Below are positions 14,776 through 24,205 of a stretch of 58,467 nucleotides of DNA, piece after piece. Each line of letters opens with the position of its first letter. The first letter of the stretch is position 1. Location of the stretch: NCBI RefSeq assembly GCF_007989085.1, contig NZ_BJVJ01000040.1, positions 1-58,467 of the forward strand, read 5' to 3'. The notes under the pieces were generated by a model. The model searched no databases. It was not told the DNA's origin and saw only the letters and a program-made list of their open reading frames with translations. The DNA comes from Pseudonocardia sulfidoxydans NBRC 16205 (GTDB lineage Bacteria > Actinomycetota > Actinomycetes > Mycobacteriales > Pseudonocardiaceae). A program made the translations under genes and the position numbers.

Positions 14776-15957
14776 TTAGCTCACCATGTCTTGGACGCGT
14801 CGTCTGATCTCTTTGAGTCGGCCCGCCCGGAGAGCGTCAATCGGAGTTCCTGGTATCGAATCGTTGTTGGTGAATAGCCATCGCAAGATTTCGTCGTCGC
14901 TGTAGCCTCCGTCTCGAAGCAGTACGACAACTCCAGCGAGGCCCAGTACGACTCCATTGCCTTGGATGAAGGCTGCTGGAACTTGGAGTAATCCGTCTCG
15001 TCGAACGCCAAGCAGCCAGCCATCTCTGACTAGCTGGAGCACTCCACTGCGTGAAATGGCTAAGGCTGCTGCCACCTGGTCCAACGACAGAGTTGCTGTT
15101 CTGGCGAAGTCAACATCAGTCTCAGTAGGTCGTCGCGATATGTCGCCGCTGCCTGCCGGAACGAGGCTGCCGCCGCGCTGACGATCGCTGAGCTGCCTAG
15201 GGGTCCCTGGACTCTCGAGTTGGGTGTTCTCGCCTATTAGGCGCCACCATTCGTGCGCCAGGAGTGGGTCTTCGCGTATGAATGACTTTCGGATCCAGTG
15301 TGGGTCTTTCTGGGAGCGCCGGATGGCGTCTTCGGAAAGTGTGAGATCGAATCGGAGGCGACCAACATTCAAGTGCCGAAGAAGCAACTGACCTGAAGGA
15401 GGGTCGCCTATGAGGTACTTCAGCGCGCCGAACATCGCGGACACGCCTGCAGGTCCGTCCAGGAGGATGACAACTAAAACGGTCCGGGCTTCCGTGTCAG
15501 GCACATAGTTTGTCCCAATTTCCTTAGCGCCGGAGATGGATAGGAGATCGTGGATAATGGACCGAGCAAATTCCTCAAGAAGACTAGTTGGTTGGCGGCG
15601 TGTTGTTCGCTTCGGAAGGGCATGCTTAGGTTCTTGCGACCCGGCCCGTGAGTAGGTCTCGACGTCGGGATCCTTTGGCGTTAGGTCAAGTTGGGCTGGC
15701 GGCGTCTCATTCCACTGGCCGTGGATATCGTCAGACCAAAAAGCGGGGTCAGTGCGTCCAATGATGTCTGAGAATTGCTGAGGCCTTGTTCGTGAGGCAT
15801 CAGGAAAAGTCTCAGATCTGAAGACTGGGTCGGTGCGCGCCATTACACCTGCAAGCGCGCTGACCTTCGATGGCTGGGCGCCCGCCTCCGTACACGCGAA
15901 TGCGGAGTCAGCGCGTCCAACGATGGCAAGAAGACGGTGCCACCAGCTCGTGGCCAT
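14776..15957 (-). CDS. Repeat-bearing protein with Rv2175c-type winged-helix C-terminus
   Basis: A 393-residue protein. The C-terminal 104 residues (290-393) match the actinobacterial Rv2175c DNA-binding family: LSLDQVAAALAISRSGVLQL (helix-turn-helix), then WLLGVRRDGLLQVPAAF and ILRWLFTNNDSIPGTPIDALRAG. The N-terminus holds three copies of a 26-27 residue unit centred on IVGRADSAF (12-20), VMARTDPVF (38-46) and IIGRTDPAF (65-73). The middle part (about 120-230) is an unrecognised alpha/beta domain. Base composition is visibly less GC-rich than the neighbours, suggesting acquisition by transfer. It starts 6 nt after the preceding gene's stop, with GAGGGGCGG upstream, so the two are translationally coupled. 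The role is unknown; a DNA-binding partner for the membrane protein is an inference. Confidence 0.72.
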   Translation of the reverse strand: MATSWWHRLLAIVGRADSAFACTEAGAQPSKVSALAGVMARTDPVFRSETFPDASRTRPQQFSDIIGRTDPAFWSDDIHGQWNETPPAQLDLTPKDPDVETYSRAGSQEPKHALPKRTTRRQPTSLLEEFARSIIHDLLSISGAKEIGTNYVPDTEARTVLVVILLDGPAGVSAMFGALKYLIGDPPSGQLLLRHLNVGRLRFDLTLSEDAIRRSQKDPHWIRKSFIREDPLLAHEWWRLIGENTQLESPGTPRQLSDRQRGGSLVPAGSGDISRRPTETDVDFARTATLSLDQVAAALAISRSGVLQLVRDGWLLGVRRDGLLQVPAAFIQGNGVVLGLAGVVVLLRDGGYSDDEILRWLFTNNDSIPGTPIDALRAGRLKEIRRRVQDMVS

Positions 15958-15963
15958 CTCTAT

Positions 15964-16382
15964 TCACCGCCCCTCGTTGGTCTCGCTCTCGGTCGGGCCC
16001 GGCGATGGCTCTGCCTCACCCTTCGCTGGCCCGTCCTCGGTCGCGTCGCCCGCTCCATTATCCACCGGCGGGGGAGACAGGGCACCAGTTCGAGCAGCTC
16101 GCTCTACGATGGCCATCGCGCCAAGTCCGAGTCCAGCTGCGACGTATGGGTGCTCACCTGTCCGGATGCACCGAAGACGGCGCCGACGCCAGCCGCTAGG
16201 CCCAACCGGGCGAGGGTGGCGGTCACGTACAACGCAGGGGTGCCCTGGTTGGGGTCACGCTTCTTGGTCCGTGCCTTATTCCAGGGCCAGGCCTTGCGAG
16301 AGTGGATCGACTTGTAGAAGTCGTAGATCTCGGTGAGGCCGCCGCCTGCGAGCGCCCAGAGCAGCGACTGCCACCACGACAC
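15964..16382 (-). pseudogene. Small membrane protein with apparent -1 frameshift
   Basis: From GTG 16382 the frame reads MSWWQSLLWALAGGGLTEIYD and continues through a hydrophobic stretch ALYVTATLARLGLAAGVGAV. It leaves coding character near 16157 and stops at 16104. In the -1 frame the protein-like sequence resumes immediately (GEHPYVAAGLGLGAMAIVERA) and runs with an acidic tail to TGA at 15966-15964, 6 nt before the next ATG. Read together these give a two-helix membrane protein of about 140 aa. The shift may be an inactivating deletion, a sequence error or programmed frameshifting; no obvious slippery heptamer is present. Middle gene of a three-gene unit of unknown function. Confidence 0.6.
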
Positions 16383-16801
16383 ACGCGGACTCTACCGGTG
16401 AGGCCGGTCACTGGAGTGACTGGTTGAAGCGATGGGTCTGGGGTGGCGCGTGGCTCGGGTGGCTGAGCTGCGGGATGGTGCGCAGGGGTCTCGGCGCGGG
16501 CGGCTCGGGTTGTCGAGGTGATCTGTAGGTCGTTGGTGAGGTCGCGCAAGATGGCCAACCATGCCCATGCCGGGTCGTGGGCGGGGTCGGCTCCTTCGGC
16601 TTTGAGGTTCTCCCAGACTCGGTCGACCGCCGCGTACACGGTGTGCCGGGTGCGGACCTGGGTGGCGAGGGCGTCGCTGTCGAGGAGGGCGAGCCAGTTG
16701 GCGTCCACAGCCGCGAGTAGCTCGGCGAGCGAGCTCGCGGCGCGGTGGGACCTCACCAGCCGGGCCTGCTGCGCATTCACTCCGATAGTGTCCGCGATCA
16801 C
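16223..16801 (-). CDS. Hypothetical helical protein, first gene of a three-gene unit
   Basis: GTG 16801 opens a frame starting MIADTIGVNAQQARLVRSH, followed by helical, alanine-rich sequence (LAELLAAVDANWLALLDSD, AWAWLAILRDLTNDL). After about residue 105 it becomes proline-rich and then loses coding character. The in-frame stop at 16223 overlaps the next gene by 160 bp, which is unlikely. A +1 frame would end with TAG at 16394-16392, 9 nt before the next start, so the true end may be there, with a second frameshift in this region. No family recognised. Confidence 0.45.
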   Translation of the reverse strand: MIADTIGVNAQQARLVRSHRAASSLAELLAAVDANWLALLDSDALATQVRTRHTVYAAVDRVWENLKAEGADPAHDPAWAWLAILRDLTNDLQITSTTRAARAETPAHHPAAQPPEPRATPDPSLQPVTPVTGLTGRVRVCRGGSRCSGRSQAAASPRSTTSTSRSTLARPGPGIRHGPRSVTPTRAPLRCT

Positions 16802-17468
16802 GCCCGAGTCTGGAGGCTATTCAGGCCGATCCGGGTCCGATCGTTGCGCGTGTGAACACGGCCAACACGTGGTCGTACGAGCGGGACGAGCGGAAGGCGA
16901 CGAAAAGGGGTCCATGACAGCCTGGACACTTGGCCGGTGGGGGCGATTCGCCGGCAGTCGACCTGGTGGGCTGGGGCGTGGGTCAGCCGATGCCGACGAA
17001 TCGGCATCCCGGGTTGGGCGGGGGTGGCGGCCTTCGGCGCCGCACTCGGCGCCGCGGGGCGCAGTGGATGCGGCATTTCCACGAGCGGTGCCCGGAGTGG
17101 CCGGTCGCGCCGCGCGGTATCCAGGTACCGAGCCAGCTTGGCGGGCCCGGCGGAGGGGTGTCCGCGCAGGCATCGGCCGGGGTGACGGTGCGCCGCCGCC
17201 CGTGCGGGGTCGCCACCAGCTGGCCGCCACGTTCGGCCGGTCTCGCTGCGGGGAGCGTCGCCGATGCGGGCGCAGGTCAGGACATGGACAAAGCCGCCGG
17301 ACGGTGGCCTCGGCACCGGCGGTGTCCCCGATCATCTGCCGGATGGACTCGCAGCGGGTCGTGGGTGCAGCGTGAACTCGACTTCGGGTTCCGGGCGGGC
17401 ACGACACCAGCCAGCGGCGCGCAATGCTCTGTCGTACCGCTTCGGCCTCGGCGCGGGCAGGGCGGCGG
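16802..17468. other. Intergenic stretch without a supportable gene
   Basis: Several long open frames exist on both strands, but all are arginine- and proline-rich products of high GC content and none shows a motif, a ribosome site and coherent codon use together. I see no repeat or RNA fold of note. Confidence 0.4.
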
Positions 17469-18434
17469 TCAGCTGACGCCGCCGACCACCGCTAGGGCGC
17501 TGCGTAGGGCGTTCTGCTTCTGGATCAGCCACTCGATCATTTGCGGCCATGTGTTCTTATCGGTGAGGTCGGTGAACTCGGAGGGGATGACGATCCGGGC
17601 TGCCTTCCGGCCGTCCATCTCGTCCCAGACTGGCGTCTCGCCGAGGGCGGCCTCGAAGATCTCGCGTTGGGCGTACAGCACGTCGAATCGCGTCGAGTTC
17701 AGGTCGGCGTCTGCAGACTCGAAGTAGATCTGGATGACGAGCCCGGCGCGCGTCCAGGCCATGGAGATGACTGCACCGCTGGTCCCGGTGGCGGTGTTGA
17801 CCCATGACGTACCGCTCGTGCGGGCCCGGGTCCAGTCGGGATGCTCGGCGCGAACGCGATCAAGGACCAACTCCCAGAACTCTCGGTACTGCGCCTCGCG
17901 TGCCGACGTCGGGCCGCTGGCGGTGGACGTGGCCTTCTTGACTTGTTTCTCCCAATCGTTCGGCTGCGCCACCAGCTCGAAGTTCGGGGCGGGTTCGGAT
18001 GTCCCGATCCGGACGACTCGGATGACCACGCCAAACACGCGGGTGTTGTCGTCGGTGCGCTGGTTGAGCCAGTCGATCGCGGCCCGGTGTTCGAGGCGGA
18101 AGCCGGTGGTGATCCACACGATGGTGGTCGGGTTCGTGCCGGCCGCGTAAGTGATGATCTGGCCGAGGTGGTTGTGGTCGGACTGCGCCAACTGGTTCTC
18201 GACGATGACCGTCTCGCCGGTGAGCTCGTCGTAGCCCTTCAGATCAAGGCTGAAATCTCCGACCGGGTGCTCGGCGACCTCCAGTACGAGGTCCATGCCC
18301 AGCAGGTCGCTGAGGACATCGACGTTCTGCAGGAGCCATGGAGTGAAGTCGAACGCCTCGTGCGGCCACACCTCACGGGCGGGCACGACGGCGAGGCGAC
18401 CGAGCGCGGTGAGCCCGCGACCTTGATGAGACAC
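17469..18434 (-). CDS. DUF4268 protein with PD-(D/E)XK-like N-terminal domain
   Basis: A 321-residue protein. The N-terminal 170 residues look like a restriction-endonuclease-fold domain: VGDFSLDLKGYDELTGETVIVENQL places Asp60 and the ExQ pair Glu79/Gln81 in the usual PD-(D/E)XK spacing, followed by the helix DHNHLGQIITYAAG. The C-terminal part (NDWEKQVKK ... QYREFWELVLDRVRAEHPD ... GLVIQIYFE) is DUF4268. These proteins are common near mobile elements and defence genes; their substrate is unknown. I chose GTG 18434 because a TACGTT -10 box lies 6 nt upstream, which fits a leaderless message; the frame could extend to 18503. It is the last gene before the tRNA fragment and integrase remnant. 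Confidence 0.78.
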   Translation of the reverse strand: MSHQGRGLTALGRLAVVPAREVWPHEAFDFTPWLLQNVDVLSDLLGMDLVLEVAEHPVGDFSLDLKGYDELTGETVIVENQLAQSDHNHLGQIITYAAGTNPTTIVWITTGFRLEHRAAIDWLNQRTDDNTRVFGVVIRVVRIGTSEPAPNFELVAQPNDWEKQVKKATSTASGPTSAREAQYREFWELVLDRVRAEHPDWTRARTSGTSWVNTATGTSGAVISMAWTRAGLVIQIYFESADADLNSTRFDVLYAQREIFEAALGETPVWDEMDGRKAARIVIPSEFTDLTDKNTWPQMIEWLIQKQNALRSALAVVGGVS

Positions 18435-18833
18435 CGCGCAAACGTATCGGCTGGGTCTGGCGCCCGAGCACCGGTTCGGCTCGCCCATGTGAATCGCCCG
18501 CAACGCGAGGTGGGGTTCGTAATGCTGGACGATGGCGCGCTTGCTCCGACGGGGGGCTATGCCCGACGCCGTCGAGGTAGCGTCAGGTAGTCAATACAGC
18601 CATGATCGTCGCGCTCCGACCCCGATCTGACGGCCCGGTTCGAGCCTGGGCTGACCGCCGCAGCTGGACGCTGCGGCGCGAATGTCAACGAACGGCCTAA
18701 ACGTCCACATTGGACTCAATGACTGCGAGAATGACTGCGAGTTTCGATCGGCTGGGTGCAGACAAGGCAGCATGGACACGGCTGAGGTCACTCTGACCTG
18801 CGAAATGCTCGCAGCAAGGTGCGACGCCGCCAT
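18435..18833. other. Noncoding stretch between the DUF4268 gene and the tRNA fragment
   Basis: Apart from the TACGTT box at 18446-18441 (minus) next to the DUF4268 start, I see no gene, repeat or RNA here. A minus-strand open frame crossing the tRNA fragment (MVGPRGIEPRTRG) is the well-known false peptide produced by antisense tRNA and is not a gene. Confidence 0.5.
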
Positions 18834-18878
18834 CTTTTAATCCGCGGGTTCGGGGTTCGATCCCCCGGGGGCCCACCA
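18834..18878 (+). other. 3' fragment of a tRNA-Lys(UUU) gene, likely att site
   Basis: The 45 bases read as the 3' part of a tRNA: anticodon loop CTTTTAA (anticodon TTT, lysine), 3' anticodon stem TCCGC, T arm CGGGG-TTCGATC-CCCCG, acceptor strand GGGGCCC, then ACCA. The 5' half is absent; the bases before the loop (GCCAT) do not pair with TCCGC. A 3' tRNA fragment is the typical scar left by tyrosine integrases at one end of an integrated element. A truncated integrase gene ends 11 bp away. The intact tRNA gene is not in this window. Confidence 0.75.
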
Positions 18879-18888
18879 CATTCGCAGG

Positions 18889-19100
18889 TCAGCGACTCGG
18901 CCCGGTCTCGTCTTCAAGATCACGGGACACTTTTGGGACGGTTTTCGTCTCCGCACCGTTCTCGACGAGCAGATTTTCCAGCGCGTCGGCGGTCTGCCGA
19001 TCGGTGAGCCGGCGGCCGAGGTAGCGGTCCTGGGTCATGCTCACCTTGGAGTGCCCGAGCTGGTCGCTGAGGCGCCGCGTCGAGGCAAGGTCGAGAACGG
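18889..19100 (-). pseudogene. C-terminal remnant of a phage-type tyrosine integrase
   Basis: Reading the minus strand down to TGA at 18891-18889 gives STRRLSDQLGHSKVSMTQD then RYLGRRLTDRQTADALENLL and a polar tail. LGHSKVSMTQDRY is the C-terminal catalytic motif of tyrosine recombinases, with the box II His and the nucleophilic Tyr. The core-binding domain and the conserved HxLR upstream are missing; homology fades near 19100. Its 3' end abuts the tRNA-Lys fragment, the usual layout of int beside att. It cannot encode a working recombinase. Confidence 0.75.
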
Positions 19101-19113
19101 AACCTGGACGGAG

Positions 19114-19298
19114 TGGCTGCCGTCGAGCAAGGAGCTGGCTCGCGCCCTACGTCGCCGCCTGCCGCGGCGACCTGGACCGGGCCGTCGACCTGTACCGCTG
19201 GAACGCCGCTGTCGCTCCACGAAAGCCGCCTCGCGATGCTCCTCTCGGACCGGCAGTGGGCGGGCCCGCGAAAATTCGCGCAATCCGCAGAACCCTGA
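19114..19298 (+). pseudogene. Remnant of an Abi-like protein gene
   Basis: One frame reads SWLAPYVAACRGDLDRAVD then LYRWNAAV, resembling the start of actinobacterial Abi-like proteins (a pattern such as LAPYL-AACGGD-RALxLYRWN). The continuation LHESRLAMLLSDRQWAGPRKF lies in a second frame and ends at TGA 19296-19298. The two pieces meet near 19210, so the gene is frameshifted and lacks both its start and most of its body. The assignment is from pattern memory only. Confidence 0.35.
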
Positions 19299-19300
19299 GA

Positions 19301-19738
19301 TCAGTCGCCGCCGGCCCAGGGTGTGGTGAGTTGGGTGTGCAGGCCCGCCTCGTCGAGCCGGCCCCAGCGCTCGACGATCCGGTCGCCTGCGATGCGGAAG
19401 ATCTGGACGCCGCGCAGGGTGAGGGTCCGGCCGGTGCCGGGCTGTCCGAAGAGTTCGCCGACGTGGGTTCCCCGGGCGTGGAAGTGCTCGACGACCAGGT
19501 CGTCCTCGGCGACGAGGTGTTCGACCTCGGTGCGCCAGTCGGGGAGGGCGGTCCGGAACCTCTCGGCGGCTCCGCGCATGCCGGCCGCGCCGTCGGGGGA
19601 GCCCGGGAACGGCGGGTCGTGGTTGACGAAGTCCGCGGCGAGGTAGCGGTCGACGGCGGTCAGGTCACCCTTGCCGAACAGGTCCTGGATGAAGTCGGCG
19701 ACGAGGTTCTTGTTGCGGGTCAGTTGGTCGTTGGTCAT
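19301..19738 (-). CDS. SnoaL-like ester cyclase / NTF2-fold protein
   Basis: A 145-residue single-domain protein of the SnoaL-like polyketide cyclase family. It has LVADFIQDLFGKGDLTAVD then RYLAADFVNHDPPFPGSPDG, FRTALPDWRTEVEHLVAEDD, and VVEHFHARGTHVGELFG, the conserved segments of this fold. ATG 19738 is preceded by a GAGG-containing site. It is divergent from the LuxR regulator at 19828 with 89 bp between, so that regulator may control it. Substrate unknown; most members act on or merely bind small hydrophobic molecules. Confidence 0.8.
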   Translation of the reverse strand: MTNDQLTRNKNLVADFIQDLFGKGDLTAVDRYLAADFVNHDPPFPGSPDGAAGMRGAAERFRTALPDWRTEVEHLVAEDDLVVEHFHARGTHVGELFGQPGTGRTLTLRGVQIFRIAGDRIVERWGRLDEAGLHTQLTTPWAGGD

Positions 19739-19827
19739 GGCCTCAGCCTGGTCTGCTGCTGGTCCGGACCACCATCCCAACAAGGTGGGGTTCCCGACGT
19801 GGCCGCCGGCGGCGACACTGTCGTCTC

Positions 19828-20859
19828 ATGACGACGGTGTCCGATGCGGAACGTGTGGTGCTGCGCGCCTGTCGTGTCGGGCCCGACGTCGGGGAGCTCC
19901 AGCGGAGCGTGCTCGCGGCGCTGCGCCGGGTGGTGACGGTCGACGCGGCGTTCGTCACCGCGGCCGATCCGGAGACGTTGCTGTTCACCGGGGTGCACGT
20001 CGAGGAGCCGTTGGCCGCGGTGACCGCGCAGTTCTTGGCCAACGAGTTCGGCGGCGGGGGCGTCAACACGTTCGCGGGGCTGGTCGGCTCGGCCGGTCAC
20101 GTGTGCTCGCTGGACGAGGCGACTGGCGGTGATCGGATGGCCAGCCCGCGCTATCGCGAGATTCTGCGCCCGATCGGGCTGGGTGACGAGTTGCGTGCCG
20201 CGCTTGTCTCGGCCGGGCAGTGCTGGGGTTATCTGTGCCTGCACCGGGCCGACGGTGGTCTGGGTTTCGGCCCGGGCGAGATCGAGGTCGTCCAGCGCGT
20301 CGTCCCGCATCTCGCGCACGCCCTGCGCCAGGCCGTCGTGCTGCACGCACCTGCCCCTGAAGTGGTGGGCCGGCCGGGTGTCGTGCTGCTCGACGAACGT
20401 CACGAGCTCGTTGCGTGCACCGCCGAGGCCGAGGAGTTGCTCGCCTTGCTGCCCGACCGGTCCTCGCGGCTGCCGCTGCCGGTGAGTGTGTACGCCGTCG
20501 CGGCAGCCGTCGACGTACCGGGGCGATCGGCCGGTGTGCGGGTCCGGGCCGGCGACGGCGGCTGGCTGTATCTGCACGCGTCCCGCACAGCCGCGGCCGC
20601 GGCACCGATCGCTGTTGTCGTCGAGCGTGCCGAGCCGCGCTCCACTCTCGGGCTGCTGTTGGCCGCCCACGATCTGACGTCGCGCGAGCTCGACGTCGCG
20701 CGGCTCGTCCTGCGCGGCGAGTCGACCCGGTCCATCGCGGCCGCGCTCCACATCTCTGCGTACACCGTGCAGGACCACCTGAAGTCGGTGTTCGACAAGG
20801 TCGGGGTGCGCAGTCGTCGGGACCTGGTCGGACGCCTTCTGGCGGGACCGCCGGGGTGA
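19828..20859 (+). CDS. LuxR-family transcriptional regulator
   Basis: A 343-residue regulator. The C-terminal 60 residues carry the LuxR/FixJ helix-turn-helix: LTSRELDVARLVLRGESTRS, then IAAALHISAYTVQDHLKSVF and DKVGVRSRRDLVGRLL. The N-terminal part (about 1-170) looks like a GAF-type sensory domain (VVTVDAAFVTAADPETLLFTG, ALVSAGQCWGYLCLHRADGG). No receiver-domain phosphoacceptor is visible, so it probably binds a ligand. Divergently placed against the SnoaL-like gene, its most obvious target. Confidence 0.85.
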   Translation: MTTVSDAERVVLRACRVGPDVGELQRSVLAALRRVVTVDAAFVTAADPETLLFTGVHVEEPLAAVTAQFLANEFGGGGVNTFAGLVGSAGHVCSLDEATGGDRMASPRYREILRPIGLGDELRAALVSAGQCWGYLCLHRADGGLGFGPGEIEVVQRVVPHLAHALRQAVVLHAPAPEVVGRPGVVLLDERHELVACTAEAEELLALLPDRSSRLPLPVSVYAVAAAVDVPGRSAGVRVRAGDGGWLYLHASRTAAAAAPIAVVVERAEPRSTLGLLLAAHDLTSRELDVARLVLRGESTRSIAAALHISAYTVQDHLKSVFDKVGVRSRRDLVGRLLAGPPG

Positions 20860-21140
20860 AGGCCGCCGGGTGGCTGTCGACGCCGACGTCGACCGCGCCT
20901 GGTTGCGCTCACGCCGGCGACGGGCCCGCGGCCGTGCACCGCCTGCCGGCGTCGCGCGCAACCCGTCCGGCCACGACCGACGGCCGACCGTGGGCTGATG
21001 GGCCGCGCCCGGGGTCGAGGCGTGGTGCCTCGACCGTTCGGGGAGACCGGATCCGGCTATCGACATCACCCTCGTGGAGGGCTTGGGTCGGTGTCCCGGC
21101 GCGGCCGCGCCGGGTGGGCCCGAGTACGGAGGTGGGGTAC

Positions 21141-21635
21141 GTGGCCAGGGTGACTCTCGATTGCCGATCGGTTCCGAGCGAGTCGAACTGCTCGCTGACC
21201 ATCAGCGGCGAGCCCGATGAGGTGCTGCGGGCGGCGGCCGCCCACGCCGTGGACGTGCACGGTCACGTCGACGACGACGAGTTGCGCGAAGGGCTGCGCA
21301 CGGCGCTGAGCGAGGCGGCCGCCCTGGATCTGGAGCCGGGGGCGTTCGTCCAGCTCATCGAGTTCAGCACCGACCGGATGGAGGGGTTCCGCGATCTCGA
21401 ACAGCAGTGGTTGGACGAGATCGGGTCCGACCGGACGGCTGTCTGGGGCGTCGTGGGGGTGGACCGGTCCGAGCCGAGACGCTTCGTCCAGGTCGTGGCG
21501 TTCCCGGATGCCGAGCAGGCTGCGGCCAACTCGAAGCATCCGGCGACCGGCCGGATCGCCGAGCAGCTGCGCGCGATGTGCGACGGCGAGCCGGTGTTCC
21601 GCGACCTCGACGTGCGCGAGGTGCGGGTGTTCTGA
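21141..21635 (+). CDS. DUF1059 domain fused to an ABM-like barrel domain
   Basis: A 164-residue protein. Residues 1-60 match DUF1059, a small beta-rich domain: ARVTLDCRSVPSESNCSLT, EVLRAAAAHAVDVHGHVDDD. The C-terminal 95 residues (FVQLIEFSTDRMEGFRDLE, RFVQVVAFPDAEQAAANS) look like a dimeric alpha-beta barrel of the antibiotic-monooxygenase type. GTG 21141 follows a GGAGGTGGGG site. It converges with catC across a shared terminator. Function not established. Confidence 0.78.
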   Translation: MARVTLDCRSVPSESNCSLTISGEPDEVLRAAAAHAVDVHGHVDDDELREGLRTALSEAAALDLEPGAFVQLIEFSTDRMEGFRDLEQQWLDEIGSDRTAVWGVVGVDRSEPRRFVQVVAFPDAEQAAANSKHPATGRIAEQLRAMCDGEPVFRDLDVREVRVF

Positions 21636-21648
21636 CCGGGTGGCAGGG

Positions 21649-21684
21649 GCCCGCCGCGTCGACGTGCGTGCTCGCGCGGCGGGC
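21649..21684. terminator. Bidirectional terminator between the DUF1059 gene and catC
   Basis: A perfect 10-bp inverted repeat, GCCCGCCGCG (21649-21658) with CGCGGCGGGC (21675-21684), lies 14 bp past the plus-strand stop and in the gap between two converging genes. There is no T-run on either side, as is common in GC-rich actinobacteria. Confidence 0.6.
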
Positions 21685-21800
21685 CGCCGCGACCGTCGGA
21701 CGGTGGAGGGAGGTCCGCGGGTGGTCGCGGGGACCGGTACGTCGACTCGACGGGGAGTTGTTCGCGCCGCACCCGAGGTGGTGGTCGGTGCCGCAGCGTG

Positions 21801-22076
21801 TCACAGCGCGGACGGGTGCGGGCACAGCGCCGTCACCGTGACCGTCATGAAGGGGAACAACGGCAGGTTCCAGAGGACGTCGTGCAGCTCGTCGGTGGAG
21901 CCCACGTCGAAGACGCTGACGTTGGAGTACTTGCCGACGACCCGCCAGATGTGGACCCACCGGCCCTGCCGCTGGAGGTCCTGGCAGTACGCCTTCTCGC
22001 GCGCGACCAGCTCGGCCCTGGCCCCGGTGTCGAGGTCGCGGGGGATGTCGACGTCCATGGTGACGTGGAAGAGCAT
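21801..22076 (-). CDS. catC: Muconolactone delta-isomerase
   Basis: Converts muconolactone to 3-oxoadipate enol-lactone in the ortho-cleavage pathway. The 91-residue product has the family size and sequence: MLFHVTMDVDIPRDLD at the start, then EKAYCQDLQRQGRWVHIWRV and YSNVSVFDVGSTDELHDVL, ending with WNLPLFPFMTVTVTAL. ATG 22076 was taken over an upstream in-frame ATG at 22109 because it begins with the conserved MLFHV. Last gene of the minus-strand phenol operon, 115 bp after catA with a strong terminator-like hairpin between. Confidence 0.92.
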   Translation of the reverse strand: MLFHVTMDVDIPRDLDTGARAELVAREKAYCQDLQRQGRWVHIWRVVGKYSNVSVFDVGSTDELHDVLWNLPLFPFMTVTVTALCPHPSAL

Positions 22077-22154
22077 GCGGTGGGTCCTCTCGGGTAGTAC
22101 GTGGCCCACTCCGGCGGCGTCGCGTACCGGACGGGTGCGGCCGCGCGTGCCGAT

Positions 22155-22185
22155 GGGTCCGGCTCCGGACCGCGGAGCCGGACCC
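22155..22185 (-). terminator. Hairpin between catA and catC
   Basis: Perfect 12-bp stem GGGTCCGGCTCC (22155-22166) with GGAGCCGGACCC (22174-22185) and a 7-base loop, beginning 7 bp past the catA stop. It would reduce or end transcription before catC unless there is read-through or a promoter in the remaining 78 bp. Confidence 0.6.
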
Positions 22186-22191
22186 GCGGGA

Positions 22192-24181
<1,990 letters not shown>

Positions 24182-24205
24182 GAGGTGCCTTCCTGACCCG
24201 GCGGA

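Noticed and set aside
16930..17727. Plus-strand 265-codon frame upstream of the DUF4268 gene
   Set aside because: It runs antisense into the DUF4268 gene, is Gly/Arg-rich, and shows no motif.
18697..18879. Minus-strand open frame beginning MVGPRGIEPRTRG across the tRNA fragment
   Set aside because: This peptide is the known artefact of translating the antisense of a tRNA gene; it is not a protein-coding gene.
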